Shown here in pieces: positions 15,946 to 27,649 of a stretch of 64,000 bases of DNA. The stretch comes from Pseudomonas sp. AB6 (GTDB lineage Bacteria; Pseudomonadota; Gammaproteobacteria; Pseudomonadales; Pseudomonadaceae). Position numbers and translations under genes: made by a program. The first letter of the stretch is position 1; each line of letters begins with the position of its first letter. The stretch spans positions 2,357,501 through 2,421,500 of the forward strand of contig NZ_JAVIWJ010000001.1 of assembly GCF_034314105.1 (NCBI RefSeq), written 5' to 3'. The notes under the pieces were generated by a model, which saw nothing but the letters and a program-made list of their open reading frames with translations, was not told where the DNA came from and searched no databases.

Positions 15946-18564
15946 CTAGATACCCTGCTCGACAAAAGGCACGGTCAACGCCAACGCCGCATCCAGCGCT
16001 CCGGCGTCCACGCCGCCACCCTGAGCCATATCAGGACGACCACCGCCTTTACCTCCAACGGCGGCAGCCGCTTGCTTCATTAAATCACCAGCCTTGAGTT
16101 GGCCAGTCAGGTCCTTGGTTACGCCTGCAACCAGTACGACCTTATCTTCATGGACACTGCCAAGCAGGATCACTGCGCGGCCGAGTTTGTTCTTCAACTG
16201 ATCAACCAAAGCCAACAGGGCCTTACCGTCCTGACCGTCTAGGCGCACGGCGAGAACTTTGACCCCTTTGACGTCCAGCGCGGCAGAGGACAGATCGTCA
16301 CCCGCAGCACTCGCCGCCCTGGCTTGTAATTGTCCCAGCTGCTTTTCCAAAAGACGATTGCGCTCAATGACTGCGAGAAGCTTGTCCAGCAGGTTGTCGC
16401 GGCTGCCTTTGACCAGAATTGCGGCTTCCTTGAGTTGATCTTCGGCAGCATTGAGGTACGCCAGTGCCGCAGCCCCTGTCACCGCTTCGATGCGTCGAAC
16501 CCCCGCAGCCACACCACTTTCATTGGTGATTTTCAGCAGCGCGATGTCACCGGTGCGATTAGCGTGAATACCGCCACACAGCTCAACCGAGAAATCACCG
16601 CCCATGCTCAGCACACGGACGTTATCGCCGTACTTCTCGCCGAACAGCGCCATGGCGCCTTTCTTCTTCGCGGTCTCGATATCGGTTTCCACGGTTTCTA
16701 CCGGAGAATTCTTACGCACTTCGCGGTTGACGATTTCTTCCAGCGCTTTCAACTGCTCTGGCTTGATCGCTTCGAAGTGGCTGAAGTCGAAACGCAAGCG
16801 CTGACTGTCGACCAACGAACCTTTCTGCGTCACATGCTCGCCCAACACCTGGCGCAATGCCGCGTGCAGCAAGTGTGTCGCCGAGTGGTTCAAGGAGGTG
16901 GCATGACGAACGTCGGCATCAACTTCGGTGGTCAGCTCGGCGCCTGCTTTTAGGCTGCCGGAAGCAAGTACACCGTGGTGCAGGAACGCACCGCCGGTTT
17001 TAGTAGTGTCGCGTACGTCAAAGCGCACATTGGCCGCTTCGAGGTAACCGCAATCGCCAATCTGCCCGCCGGACTCAGCATAGAAAGGGGTCTGATCGAG
17101 GATCACTACACCCTCTTCGCCCTCGCTCAGCTGATCAACCGCATGGCCGTCCTTATACAGGGCCACCACTTTGGCTCTGCCTCGGGTAGCGCCATATCCC
17201 AAAAATTCGGTCGGTATGTCAACTTTGACCAGACTGTTGTAATCCATGCCGAACGCACTGGCCGAACGAGCGCGCACGCGTTGAGCGTCCATTTCGCGCT
17301 CAAAGCCTACTTCGTCGAGGGTCAAGTTGCGTTCCCGGGCAATATCACCAGTCAGGTCCATCGGAAAACCGTAGGTGTCATACAGTTTGAACACGACGTC
17401 GCCGGGCACCACCGTACCCTTCAACTCAGCCAGATCCAGTTCCAGAATCTTCAGGCCTTGCTCCAGGGTTTTGGCGAACTGCTCTTCTTCAGCTTTCAGC
17501 ACCCGTTCGATGTGCGACTGGTTCTGGGTCAGCTCCGGGAAGGCACCGCCCATTTCCGCCACCAGTGCGGCGACGATTTGATAGAAGAAACTGCCAGCGG
17601 CGCCGAGCTTATTGCCATGACGACACGCGCGACGAATGATTCGACGCAACACGTAACCGCGCCCTTCGTTCGAAGGCAGTACACCATCAGCAATCAGGAA
17701 GCCGCATGAACGAATGTGGTCAGCCACGACTTTAAGCGACGGCTGCGCGTCGTTTGTGCAACCGACAGCCTTGGCCGATGCCGCCAGCAGACTCTGAAAC
17801 AGGTCGATTTCATAGTTGGAATGCACATGCTGCAGAACGGCGCTAATACGTTCCAGACCCATGCCGGTGTCCACCGACGGCGCTGGCAATGGATGCAGCA
17901 CGCCATCCGCAGTGCGATTGAACTGCATGAACACGTTGTTCCAGATTTCGATGTAACGGTCGCCGTCTTCTTCCGGCGAACCCGGTGGGCCGCCCCAGAT
18001 GTCGGCACCATGGTCGTAGAAAATCTCTGTGCAGGGACCGCACGGGCCGGTATCGCCCATGGTCCAGAAGTTATCGGACGCGTACGGCGCGCCTTTGTTG
18101 TCGCCGATACGGACCATACGCTCGGCCGGCACGCCGATTTCCTTGGTCCAGATATCGTAGGCTTCGTCATCGCTGGCGTAGACCGTCACCCACAGTTTGT
18201 CTTTGGGCAAGCCCAACACCGACGTCAGAAAGGTCCAGGCGAAGGTGATCGCGTCGCGCTTGAAATAGTCGCCGAAGCTGAAGTTACCCAGCATCTCGAA
18301 AAAAGTGTGGTGACGCGCGGTATAACCGACGTTCTCCAAATCGTTATGCTTGCCACCAGCGCGCACGCATTTTTGGCTGCTGACGGCGCGAGTGTAGGCG
18401 CGTTTTTCTTGCCCCAGAAAGCAGTCTTTGAACTGGTTCATGCCTGCGTTAGTGAACAGCAGGGTGGGGTCGTTGCCCGGAATCAACGAGCTGGAAGCTA
18501 CACGGGTGTGACCTTTCTCTTCGAAGAAGCGAAGGAAGGCTTCACGGATTTCTGCGCTTTTCAT
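15946..18564 (-). CDS. alaS: Alanyl-tRNA synthetase
   Basis: Class II synthetase charging tRNA-Ala, 872 residues (E. coli 876). The N-terminus [19 protein letters not shown] and motif 1 region [23 protein letters not shown] are typical. The editing domain carries the zinc-binding [11 protein letters not shown] and the [12 protein letters not shown] motif (C-x-x-x-H pattern). The C-terminal [15 protein letters not shown] is the oligomerisation domain signature. The ATG at 18564 has GGAAG about 5 nt upstream; the extension to 18681 is non-homologous in look. It leads the alaS-lysC-csrA order. Confidence 0.97.
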   Translation of the reverse strand: MKSAEIREAFLRFFEEKGHTRVASSSLIPGNDPTLLFTNAGMNQFKDCFLGQEKRAYTRAVSSQKCVRAGGKHNDLENVGYTARHHTFFEMLGNFSFGDYFKRDAITFAWTFLTSVLGLPKDKLWVTVYASDDEAYDIWTKEIGVPAERMVRIGDNKGAPYASDNFWTMGDTGPCGPCTEIFYDHGADIWGGPPGSPEEDGDRYIEIWNNVFMQFNRTADGVLHPLPAPSVDTGMGLERISAVLQHVHSNYEIDLFQSLLAASAKAVGCTNDAQPSLKVVADHIRSCGFLIADGVLPSNEGRGYVLRRIIRRACRHGNKLGAAGSFFYQIVAALVAEMGGAFPELTQNQSHIERVLKAEEEQFAKTLEQGLKILELDLAELKGTVVPGDVVFKLYDTYGFPMDLTGDIARERNLTLDEVGFEREMDAQRVRARSASAFGMDYNSLVKVDIPTEFLGYGATRGRAKVVALYKDGHAVDQLSEGEEGVVILDQTPFYAESGGQIGDCGYLEAANVRFDVRDTTKTGGAFLHHGVLASGSLKAGAELTTEVDADVRHATSLNHSATHLLHAALRQVLGEHVTQKGSLVDSQRLRFDFSHFEAIKPEQLKALEEIVNREVRKNSPVETVETDIETAKKKGAMALFGEKYGDNVRVLSMGGDFSVELCGGIHANRTGDIALLKITNESGVAAGVRRIEAVTGAAALAYLNAAEDQLKEAAILVKGSRDNLLDKLLAVIERNRLLEKQLGQLQARAASAAGDDLSSAALDVKGVKVLAVRLDGQDGKALLALVDQLKNKLGRAVILLGSVHEDKVVLVAGVTKDLTGQLKAGDLMKQAAAAVGGKGGGRPDMAQGGGVDAGALDAALALTVPFVEQGI

Positions 18565-18711
18565 AAGTTCTTCCACGGAGACTGCTGCCAAAGGCAAGTG
18601 CAAAACGGCCAAAAGAGGGTGCGACTTGCAAAGGGCCGCATTATATAGGCGTTGGACGCTCGATACAGCGTGTTTGTACATTGTCAGCCGGCAAATGGAC
18701 TGTCGGCGTGT

Positions 18712-19716
18712 TTAGCGGCGAGTAAAGTCTGCAAATGCCGCGACCACCCGATCAATCTGTGCGGGCGAAACGTTGAGGTGCGTCACCATTCGCAAACGGG
18801 GTGCCGCACTAAGCTTGATCTCCCGCTCGGCAAAAAAGTGTTTAAGCGCTTCAGCCCTCTCATCCATCTGCACGTACACCATGTTGGTCTGGACGGGCTC
18901 AACTGAAAAGCCCAGATTGCGCAAGCCTTTGGCCAAGGCCGTAGCGTTTGCATGATCGTCTGCCAGCCGCTCGACCTGATGTTCCAGCGCATACAGCCCA
19001 GCCGCCGCGAGCCCACCGGCCTGACGCATACCGCCACCGACCATTTTGCGCAGACGTCGAGCCTTGGCGATCAGTTCGGCGGTACCGAGCAGCACCGAGC
19101 CAATCGGCGCGCCCAAACCCTTGGACAGACAAACCGAAACCGAATCGAAATGACGGGTAATGTCCCGGGCATCAATACCCAACTTGACTGCCGCGTTATA
19201 TAACCGCGCGCCGTCCAGGTGCAGCGCTAACCCTTGTTCATCGCATAGCTTGCGCGCAGCGGCAAGGTACGACAGCGGCAACACCTTGCCCTGCATGGTG
19301 TTTTCCAGCGCGAGCAAGCGGGTTCGGGCGAAGTGAAAGTCATCGGGTTTGATCGCAGCCAGGACCTGTTTCAGGTCTAGAGATCCGTCACCTTGTACGT
19401 CCAGCGGTTGTGGCTGGATCGAACCGAGCACCGCGGCGCCACCCCCCTCGTATTTATAGGTGTGCGCTTGCTGGCCCACAATGTATTCCTCGCCACGTCC
19501 ACAGTGAGCCATCAAACCAAGCAAATTGCTCATGGTGCCGCTGGGAACAAATAAACCTGCTGCAAAACCCAAGCGCTCAGCGAGGTAAGCTTCAAGGCGG
19601 TTGACCGTCGGATCTTCGCCGTACACATCATCGCCCAGTGCTGCGCTGGACATAGCCTCAAGCATCCCGGCAGTGGGCTGGGTCACGGTGTCGCTGCGCA
19701 GATCAATAACCGTCAC
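18712..19716 (-). CDS. ltaE: Low-specificity L-threonine aldolase
   Basis: PLP enzyme that splits L-threonine or L-allo-threonine into glycine and acetaldehyde, cytoplasmic, 334 residues (family about 330-350). The N-terminus [20 protein letters not shown] is diagnostic. The lysine that binds PLP lies in [16 protein letters not shown] near residue 200, and [10 protein letters not shown] supplies the aspartate and arginine near the cofactor. The start is GTG at 19716, with GGAG 7 nt upstream. Transcribed alone, divergent from the FMN riboswitch and lumazine synthase gene. Confidence 0.92.
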   Translation of the reverse strand: MTVIDLRSDTVTQPTAGMLEAMSSAALGDDVYGEDPTVNRLEAYLAERLGFAAGLFVPSGTMSNLLGLMAHCGRGEEYIVGQQAHTYKYEGGGAAVLGSIQPQPLDVQGDGSLDLKQVLAAIKPDDFHFARTRLLALENTMQGKVLPLSYLAAARKLCDEQGLALHLDGARLYNAAVKLGIDARDITRHFDSVSVCLSKGLGAPIGSVLLGTAELIAKARRLRKMVGGGMRQAGGLAAAGLYALEHQVERLADDHANATALAKGLRNLGFSVEPVQTNMVYVQMDERAEALKHFFAEREIKLSAAPRLRMVTHLNVSPAQIDRVVAAFADFTRR

Positions 19717-19933
19717 GATGAAGCTCCTGAAAGAGTTAAGACGTTGATGTTAAGTCCAAGGATGAATTGGAGATAGGTCATTACTGAGGTCTCGGGGGGG
19801 CATATTCAAGAACTGCACTGAATGAACCGATGGTTGATATAAGAAATGCGAGGGTCGATAGACGAAAGTGTCCGAGCACAACCGGGAAATCTGTGATAAA
19901 AACTCACCGCCGACAGAAAATGCTGTTGGCAAC
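19717..19933. other. Divergent promoter region between ltaE and the FMN riboswitch
   Basis: About 217 bp that must hold the promoters for ltaE (minus) and for the riboswitch transcript (plus). No strong consensus boxes or ORFs were identified. Confidence 0.35.
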
Positions 19934-20095
19934 GTTCTCAGGGCGGGGCGCAATTCCCCACCGGCGGTAATGGCGCGCAATGCGTCTAGCCCGCGAGCGC
20001 TTGTGGTGCATGGAGCTTCGGACTGTGCACTGACAAGGTCAGCAGACCCGGTTTGATTCCGGGGCCGACGGTCATAGTCCGGATGAAGAGAGAAC
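19934..20095 (+). ncRNA. FMN riboswitch (RFN element)
   Basis: The conserved RFN blocks are present in order: TTCTCAGGGCGGGG-GCAATTCCCCACCGGCGGTAAT at the 5' end, a variable arm, AGCCCGCGAGCG, the TGCACTGACAAGGTCAGCAGA...CCGGTTTGATTCCGGGGCCGACGGTCATAGTCCGGATG core, and the closing AGAGAAC that pairs with GTTCTC. It binds FMN and shuts off the downstream gene when flavin is plentiful. The only gene under it is the lumazine synthase at 20227. A terminator-like hairpin follows. Confidence 0.96.
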
Positions 20096-20111
20096 GGGAT
20101 TGGTATCACCG

Positions 20112-20145
20112 GGTCGTATTAAGCGCACCGTCGTGACCTTTTTTT
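20112..20145 (+). terminator. Candidate riboswitch expression platform (terminator)
   Basis: A GGTC / GACC-ended imperfect stem runs straight into seven T (20139-20145), 16 nt after the riboswitch closing stem. This suggests control by premature termination when FMN is bound. The stem is imperfect, so an added effect on translation is possible. Confidence 0.55.
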
Positions 20146-20226
20146 GTTGCGGCCGTGATCTTGACGTCCGTGGCATCCCATTCGATCAAAATGCCCTGTT
20201 TTTTTCATAAACAGGAGTCAGAACTG

Positions 20227-20739
20227 ATGCAACCCACAGCAATTGATAGCAAAAGCAAAAGCCATCCCAACGAACGCATTGCGTTCATTCAGGCTTGCTG
20301 GCACAAGGATATTGTCGATCAAAGCCGTAAAGGTTTTATTGCAGAGATCGCCAACCATGGCTACGCCGAGACCGATATTGATTTCTTCGAAGTCGGCGGC
20401 GCGTTTGAAATCCCCCTGCACGCCAAGTTATTGGCCAAAAGTGGCCGCTATACTGGCATCGTGGCAGCCGGGCTAGTGGTCGATGGTGGTTTATATCGCC
20501 ATGAGTTCGTCGCTCAATCGGTTATCAGCGCGTTGATGCAAGTGCAGCTAGAGACGGAGGTTCCGGTTTTTTCCGTAGTGCTCACCCCACACAACTTCCA
20601 CGCAGGCGACGAACACCAGCAGTTTTTCTTCAATCACTTCGTGCAAAAAGGCGCAGAAGCGGCTGAAACCTGTGCAGATACCCTAAACAAAATTCGCAGC
20701 CTGCGCCGCAACGAATTACCGCAGCGCGTCGCGGTTTAA
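20227..20739 (+). CDS. ribH: 6,7-dimethyl-8-ribityllumazine synthase, type II
   Basis: Condenses the ribityl-aminouracil with dihydroxybutanone phosphate to make lumazine, the penultimate step to riboflavin. 170 residues. The sequence RIAFIQACWHKDIVDQSRKGF and VGGAFEIPLHAKLLAK are the ligand-binding strand and the GAFEIP loop; the catalytic histidine is in GGLYRHEFVAQ. HNFHAGDEHQQFFFNHFVQKGAEAA is the typical C-terminal helix of the type II (RibH2-like, decameric) enzymes rather than the icosahedral type I. The ATG at 20227 follows AGGAG at 20212-20216. Expression is under the FMN riboswitch just upstream. A second, housekeeping ribH in the genome is likely but not visible here. Confidence 0.9.
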   Translation: MQPTAIDSKSKSHPNERIAFIQACWHKDIVDQSRKGFIAEIANHGYAETDIDFFEVGGAFEIPLHAKLLAKSGRYTGIVAAGLVVDGGLYRHEFVAQSVISALMQVQLETEVPVFSVVLTPHNFHAGDEHQQFFFNHFVQKGAEAAETCADTLNKIRSLRRNELPQRVAV

Positions 20740-20746
20740 TTGGCGA

Positions 20747-20777
20747 CGCTTCTTCGCGAATAAATTGGCTCCCACAG
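20747..20777 (+). repeat. Left arm of a REP pair split by the IS element
   Basis: CGCTTCTTCGCGAATAAATT then GGCTCCCACAG. Its reverse complement closely matches the right arm at 22250-22278 (CTGTGGGAGCC...TTATTCGCGAA..GCG). The two arms form an inverted REP pair (REPIN) whose loop was the IS target. Confidence 0.8.
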
Positions 20778-20791
20778 AAATTCATAACCCC

Positions 20792-20815
20792 TGAACTGCG
20801 CCCCAAATGTTGGAC
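20792..20815 (+). repeat. IS left terminal inverted repeat
   Basis: 24 bp, identical to the reverse complement of 22224-22247. Confidence 0.95.
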
Positions 20816-20842
20816 ACCCATCCAACTACCGGGGTGTTTTTC

Positions 20843-21379
20843 ATGGGTAAATATTCAACGCAGTTCAAGCGGTCCGCCATCAATGCTTTCCTTGAGCGCG
20901 GTCAAGGTTTTCGTCACATAGCCGCTCAATTTCAGATGGACCCTACGTTGCTCCGTCGTTGGGTGGCGGCCTACGAGCTGCACGGGGAAGCCAGCCTGCA
21001 GGGGCGTATGAAGGAACATGGTCCCGAGTTCAAACTGTCCGTTGTCCAGCACATGGAGCGTGAGAAGTTGTCATTTCGGCAAACGGCTGCGATTTTCAAT
21101 CTGGGCAATTCAACGCAGATAGGCAGATGGCAGCAGCAATATTACAGTGGCGGCATCGAAGCCCTGACGTCAGGGAAAAAAGGCCCACGTAACGTTATGC
21201 CAAAGCCCCCCGCCAAGCCCCGCAAACCGGCAGTGCTCACCGACGAAGAGCGCGCCCACAAAGAGTTGCTCGACGAACTTCAGTACCTGCGCATGGAGAA
21301 CGCCTACCTAAAAAAGTTAAAGGTGTTAGGCGAGGAGGCGATGAGGCGGGACAAAGAAGCGAAGAAAAAGCCTGGGTAG
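20843..21379 (+). CDS. IS3-family transposase OrfA
   Basis: 178 residues. A helix-turn-helix start (KYSTQFKRSAINAFLERGQG...IAAQFQMDPTLLRRWVAAYELHG) binds the IS ends. A second HTH-like stretch (LSFRQTAAIFNLGNSTQIGRWQQQY) follows, then a basic linker and a C-terminal leucine-zipper-like coil (ELLDELQYLRMENAYLKKL). The frame ends at TAG 21377, just after the A-rich run AAA-AAG at 21365-21370. That run is a plausible -1 slippage site, because the orfB frame (-1 relative) is open across this region. ATG at 20843 is chosen; the frame is open upstream to 20807, inside the IR region. Confidence 0.9.
   Translation: MGKYSTQFKRSAINAFLERGQGFRHIAAQFQMDPTLLRRWVAAYELHGEASLQGRMKEHGPEFKLSVVQHMEREKLSFRQTAAIFNLGNSTQIGRWQQQYYSGGIEALTSGKKGPRNVMPKPPAKPRKPAVLTDEERAHKELLDELQYLRMENAYLKKLKVLGEEAMRRDKEAKKKPG
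21365..21370 (+). promoter_or_regulatory. Probable -1 ribosomal frameshift site joining OrfA and OrfB
   Basis: GAAAAAG immediately before the orfA stop, with zero-frame codons AAA-AAG. The -1 frame is open from well upstream (at least 21301) through orfB, reading EEKAWVVTELRSDFPIDALL across the junction. A fused OrfAB transposase would result, the usual IS3 arrangement. Confidence 0.65.
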
Positions 21380-21432
21380 TCACTGAGCTGAGGAGCGATT
21401 TTCCAATCGACGCCCTGCTCAAGCTGGTCGGC

Positions 21433-22209
21433 TTGGCACGCAGTACTTACTACTATCAGGTCAAGGTACTGGCTGCCGGGGATAAATTTGCTCCGCTGAA
21501 AGCCTCTATTCAGACTATCCAGGACCAGCATAAGGGCCGCTATGGCTATCGCCGGATGACCGCCACGCTGCTCAAGGGCGGGTGGATAGTGAACAGCAAA
21601 ACGGTACGCAGGCTGATGGCCGAACTAAACCTCAAGTGCACGGTGCGAGCCAAGAAGTATAAATCGTACAAAGGCCCTGAGGGGCAGGTAGCACCTAACA
21701 CGTTGGCTCGGCAATTCGAGGCCGACCAGCCGAATGAGAAATGGGTGACCGACGTTACCGAGTTCAAGGTAGCCGGTGAAAAGCTCTACCTGTCGCCGAT
21801 ACTGGACTTGTACAACGGAGAGATCGTGGCGTACCAGACAGACACCAGCCCTCGCTACGCCTTGGTGGGCAACATGCTGGAAAAGGCGTTGAAGCGCTTG
21901 CCAGAGGGCGCCAAACCGATGGTGCACTCGGATCAGGGCTGGCAGTACCGCTACCACATCTACCGAAATCGTCTGGAAGAAATGAGCTTGGAACAGAGTA
22001 TGTCGCGCAAGGGTAACTGCCATGACAATGCCACGATGGAGAGCTTTTTCGGCACACTGAAATCAGAGTTTTTCTACCGGGAGCGCTTCGACAGCGTTGC
22101 TCAGTTAGAGGCTGGACTGGATGAATACATCCATTACTACAACCACGAACGTATCAAAATGAAGCTCAACGGCTTGAGTCCAGTGGCATACAGAACTCAG
22201 GCCGCGTAG
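21433..22209 (+). CDS. IS3-family transposase OrfB (DDE catalytic domain)
   Basis: 258 residues from the first ATG-like codon, but probably made mainly as the C-terminal part of an OrfAB frameshift product. An HTH_21-like region (HKGRYGYRRMTATLLKGGWIVNSKTVRRLM) comes first. The rve integrase core follows, with Asp in NEKWVTDVTEF, Asp in KPMVHSDQGWQY and Glu in NCHDNATMESFFGTLKSE: the D-D-35-E triad of IS3 transposases. The end YNHERIKMKLNGLSPVAYR is typical. No stop or frameshift inside, so the element should be active if slippage works. Confidence 0.93.
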   Translation: MARSTYYYQVKVLAAGDKFAPLKASIQTIQDQHKGRYGYRRMTATLLKGGWIVNSKTVRRLMAELNLKCTVRAKKYKSYKGPEGQVAPNTLARQFEADQPNEKWVTDVTEFKVAGEKLYLSPILDLYNGEIVAYQTDTSPRYALVGNMLEKALKRLPEGAKPMVHSDQGWQYRYHIYRNRLEEMSLEQSMSRKGNCHDNATMESFFGTLKSEFFYRERFDSVAQLEAGLDEYIHYYNHERIKMKLNGLSPVAYRTQAA

Positions 22210-22223
22210 CTTATTCAATCACT

Positions 22224-22247
22224 GTCCAACATTTGGGGCGCAGTTCA
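22224..22247 (-). repeat. IS right terminal inverted repeat
   Basis: 24 bp, perfect inverted copy of the left end. Confidence 0.95.
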
Positions 22248-22249
22248 CC

Positions 22250-22278
22250 CTGTGGGAGCCCACTTATTCGCGAAAGCG
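22250..22278 (+). repeat. Right arm of the REP pair split by the IS element
   Basis: CTGTGGGAGCCCACTTATTC then GCGAAAGCG, a common Pseudomonas REP form, in inverted orientation to 20747-20777. Confidence 0.8.
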
Positions 22279-22283
22279 ATTTA

Positions 22284-23294
22284 TCAGGCCAACTGATCTG
22301 CCGTTGCCGGCACAATCAAAATCCCCGCCCGCAAGCCGTTCTTGACCATGGGATTAGGGAAGATGATTCGTGCACCCTGCTCTTCAACCACCCAGTGGCT
22401 GTCGGCCAGGTCATGGGCTAATACAAAACCCTGCTCCAACTCCGAAAAATTCTCGACGTCCGCAGGCAAATTAAGCTGAAACGCATCGCTGTGCTTGATG
22501 ATTTCCCGCGCAACACTAAAGAGCTGCAACCCCGTCAACGAGACATCTTCGAGCGCTGGCTCTGTGCCTTCGATCAGCTCTGTCAGGCATATTTTCAGCG
22601 ACGTCAGATTGACCTGCTGGTTATGCCCAAACGGCCGAGCCTTGCCGAGTTCCAACGTGAAGGACTCAGCATCCAATTTCTCGTAGGTGTAAGCACTGAA
22701 CACGATGGACGATTTGTTTTGCAGCAATACGGCCTGCATACCGGCAGCCTGTAAGCGCGCCAATTCACGGCGTGAATGCTGGCGGCCTTCTTTCCAGGGG
22801 TAGAGCGCGAATTGTTCGATCTTCGAACCGCGAATCGCCGTGTGCAGGTCGTAATGCAGACGATATCGGTTCGGCAGACTGAAAAAGCTGGCGGCCAGAC
22901 GCTCCAGCTCAAACGCGCGAAGCGCCTCGACGCCGCTGACTTGTTGATGTCGACCGTTAAATAGCCTGTTTACATCCTGCTCAATGTAGCGTTCACCCCG
23001 CCGCATGGCTTCAGGGTTACCGAACAGAAACAGAATACGCGCCCGAGGCTTCATATCACCGCGAGCAATTTCCCGAAGCAATTGATCCAGCAGCTCAATG
23101 GGCGCAGTTTCATTGCCATGAATACCGGCAGACAGCAGCAAATCCATGCCGTTGTCCGACGCGTCGGGCGGACGAACTTCAAGCGCCCCCTCACTGAGCC
23201 AACGCATGCGCACGCCATCGACCGTCAGTTGAGTTTTTTCCGCTGGTTCGCGACCGGCCAGCGTCAGTTCCAGCAGCTTGCCGAGAGCGAGCAT
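22284..23294 (-). CDS. astE: Succinylglutamate desuccinylase
   Basis: Last step of the arginine succinyltransferase pathway: N-succinylglutamate to glutamate and succinate. 336 residues. Zinc carboxypeptidase-like metal ligands are visible as His and Glu in [15 protein letters not shown] (near residues 60-66) and His in [15 protein letters not shown] (near 150). The later [14 protein letters not shown] contains the catalytic glutamate of the AstE/AspA family. Terminal gene of the ast operon, separated by about 40 nt from the small gene before it. The IS element sits just past its 3' end, so the IS does not disrupt it. Confidence 0.95.
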   Translation of the reverse strand: MLALGKLLELTLAGREPAEKTQLTVDGVRMRWLSEGALEVRPPDASDNGMDLLLSAGIHGNETAPIELLDQLLREIARGDMKPRARILFLFGNPEAMRRGERYIEQDVNRLFNGRHQQVSGVEALRAFELERLAASFFSLPNRYRLHYDLHTAIRGSKIEQFALYPWKEGRQHSRRELARLQAAGMQAVLLQNKSSIVFSAYTYEKLDAESFTLELGKARPFGHNQQVNLTSLKICLTELIEGTEPALEDVSLTGLQLFSVAREIIKHSDAFQLNLPADVENFSELEQGFVLAHDLADSHWVVEEQGARIIFPNPMVKNGLRAGILIVPATADQLA

Positions 23295-23333
23295 AGTCGT
23301 GCACCTAATTGAGCAACGTCAAAGACGATTGTT

Positions 23334-23621
23334 TCAGTCGTGATTGCAGTCAGCACCGTGAACGTGTTCTTCGCCGTCGCCGACGTCTGCCGGCTCCATT
23401 TCCAATTGCAGGCTCACCAAATTAGTTGCCAGCGGACGCAGCAAGAGATTGGCGTATTCCGCATCGCCTTCTTCAACGTCCACGCCGATCAATAACTGAC
23501 CACGGCCATCGTGCTGAATCCACAGCTCCTTGCCCTGCCACAGAACCGCAACGCGGGTACACGTAGTTTCCAGCTGGGTGCCGTCAGTGTCTTCCAAGAT
23601 TAACTGTAGGGTGTCGCTCAT
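23334..23621 (-). CDS. Small conserved protein of the ast operon, function unknown
   Basis: A 95-residue acidic protein (MSDTLQLILEDTDGTQLETT...) ending in the histidine-rich tail GEEHVHGADCNHD. No signal peptide or membrane segment. A hypothetical gene is found at this place, between astB and astE, in other pseudomonads such as P. aeruginosa (PA0900, from memory), which supports it being real. The VHGADCNHD tail could bind a metal, perhaps zinc for AstE; this is inference. It lies 30 nt after astB. Confidence 0.75.
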   Translation of the reverse strand: MSDTLQLILEDTDGTQLETTCTRVAVLWQGKELWIQHDGRGQLLIGVDVEEGDAEYANLLLRPLATNLVSLQLEMEPADVGDGEEHVHGADCNHD

Positions 23622-23651
23622 GATTCAAGTGCTCTTTAAAAGAATTGAAAG

Positions 23652-24998
23652 TCAATTGAGTTGAAAAGGATAGACCGAACCCAGTTTAAGCAGCTGAGTC
23701 AATTCATCCAGTGCAGTACGGCACTCGACTAATAATGTTGGATCAGCAAGGTCGCTTTCGCTCATGCGGTCGCGGTAATGCTTTTCGACCCAGTGGGTCA
23801 AGGTGTCGTAAAGCGGCGCGGTCATGATAACGCCTTGATTCACAGCTGCCAGTTCGGTTTCGTTCAGGGCGACGCGTAAACGTAAGCATGCCGGACCGCC
23901 ACCGTTCTGCATGCTTTGCTTAAGGTCGAAGACCTTCACTTCAGCTACCGGGCCTTCATCGGCCAGCAGGCGCTGCAAATATTGCCAGACACGCTCGTTG
24001 CTGCGGCACTCTTCGGGAACGATGAGCAACATCGATCCATCGGCACGCGACAGCAACTGACTGTTAAACAGGTAAGACCTCACGGCATCTTCTACCGCGA
24101 CTTCAGCCCGTGGCACACAGATCGCCTGAAAACGGCCGCCGCGACGGCTAAGTTTATCGTGCAGCTCAGCCAGCATGTGCTCGGTATTGAGGAACGCGTC
24201 CTGGTGATAGAACAACACTTGGCCGTTACCCACGGCAATCACGTCGTTATGAAACACACCCTGATCGATCATCGCGGGATTTTGCTGAGCAAAAACGACA
24301 CCTTCCTCGCTCAAGCCATGCAAACGCACCACTGCCTGCGAAGCTTCAAGGGTTTGTCGCGCCGGGTATTTTTGCGGCACAGGATAACGAGTATCGAACG
24401 CACTGCGCCCGAACACGAAAAACTCGACGCCGGGTTGTCCGTAATCGTGGCAAAAACGCGTATGGTTTGCCGCGCCTTCATCGCCGAACTGCGCCACGGC
24501 AGGTAGCGCCGCGTGGTGCGCAAAGTGCTGCACATTAGCGAACATTGAGCCCAGTACTCGACTCGTTGTCGGATGCTCGATGCTGCGGTGATATTTGCAA
24601 TTAAGATTAGCGGCGGTGAAATGCACACGACCATCGGCGGTGTCGGCACTTGGACTGACCGTTGCAGCATTGGCTACCCACATGCTCGATGCCGAGCAGC
24701 TGGCGACTAGCAAAGGCATGGCGTTTTTAGCCGCTTTTTCGATCACTTGGGCGTCATCGCCGGTAAATCCCAGGGCGCGCAACCCGGCCAGGTCCGGACG
24801 TTCTTGAGGTGCTAGAACGCCTTGGGCATAACCCATTTCCATCAGCGCTTTCATCTTTGCCAAGCCCTGCAGCGCCGCTTCTTTGGGATTGGAAGACTGC
24901 TGGCAGTTACTTTGCGACGCGACATTGCCGTAGGACAAGCCGCCGTAGTTATGGGTCGGGCCCACTAAACCGTCAAAATTGACTTCATAGGATTTCAT
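23652..24998 (-). CDS. astB: N-succinylarginine dihydrolase
   Basis: Converts N-succinylarginine to succinylornithine, CO2 and two ammonia, the second step of the pathway. 448 residues, the size of the E. coli enzyme. The start [20 protein letters not shown] with SYGNVAS is a family signature. The pentein/amidinotransferase fold shows in [33 protein letters not shown] (catalytic His and Glu region) and [16 protein letters not shown], which holds the nucleophilic Cys near the C-terminus. The ATG at 24998 has GGAG 8 nt upstream; a TTG two codons before is not needed. Confidence 0.96.
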   Translation of the reverse strand: MKSYEVNFDGLVGPTHNYGGLSYGNVASQSNCQQSSNPKEAALQGLAKMKALMEMGYAQGVLAPQERPDLAGLRALGFTGDDAQVIEKAAKNAMPLLVASCSASSMWVANAATVSPSADTADGRVHFTAANLNCKYHRSIEHPTTSRVLGSMFANVQHFAHHAALPAVAQFGDEGAANHTRFCHDYGQPGVEFFVFGRSAFDTRYPVPQKYPARQTLEASQAVVRLHGLSEEGVVFAQQNPAMIDQGVFHNDVIAVGNGQVLFYHQDAFLNTEHMLAELHDKLSRRGGRFQAICVPRAEVAVEDAVRSYLFNSQLLSRADGSMLLIVPEECRSNERVWQYLQRLLADEGPVAEVKVFDLKQSMQNGGGPACLRLRVALNETELAAVNQGVIMTAPLYDTLTHWVEKHYRDRMSESDLADPTLLVECRTALDELTQLLKLGSVYPFQLN

Positions 24999-25038
24999 CG
25001 GCAAGGCTCCGTGAATTTGTTTTTATGGCGACGCCCCC

Positions 25039-25067
25039 CTGTGGAAGCAGGCTTGCCCACTCCACAG
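25039..25067. repeat. REP-like hairpin between astD and astB
   Basis: CTGTGGA / TCCACAG arms with a 15-nt loop including AGCAGGCTTGCCCAC, a degenerate REP motif. Inside the operon it may stabilise the upstream message or lower astB expression. Confidence 0.6.
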
Positions 25068-25079
25068 TTATGTTGCGCA

Positions 25080-27571
<2,492 letters not shown>

Positions 27572-27649
27572 GCTTTCTCCTCAACCGGACTCCCTTGGAA
27601 GCCCGCGATTCTCGCTAAACCTGCAAACCAGACACCAACGGCGCGCCTG

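Larger units (their letters stand above)
20792..22247 (+). mobile_element. Complete IS3-family insertion sequence (IS150-like)
   Basis: 1456 bp bounded by perfect 24-bp terminal inverted repeats: 20792-20815 begins TGAACTGCGCCCCAAATG and 22224-22247 is its reverse complement. The flanking bases are CCC on both sides (20789-20791 and 22248-22250), a 3-bp target duplication as usual for IS3. Two overlapping frames, orfA and orfB, are intact with a -1 relation. The termini, LxxLxxx zipper region and DDE domain fit the IS150 group. It lies in the loop of a REP pair between ribH and astE. Intact repeats, duplication and frames suggest recent insertion. Confidence 0.95.

Noticed and set aside
17716..18648. 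310-codon plus-strand ORF opposite alaS
   Set aside because: Antisense to alanyl-tRNA synthetase; long only because of GC-rich third positions.
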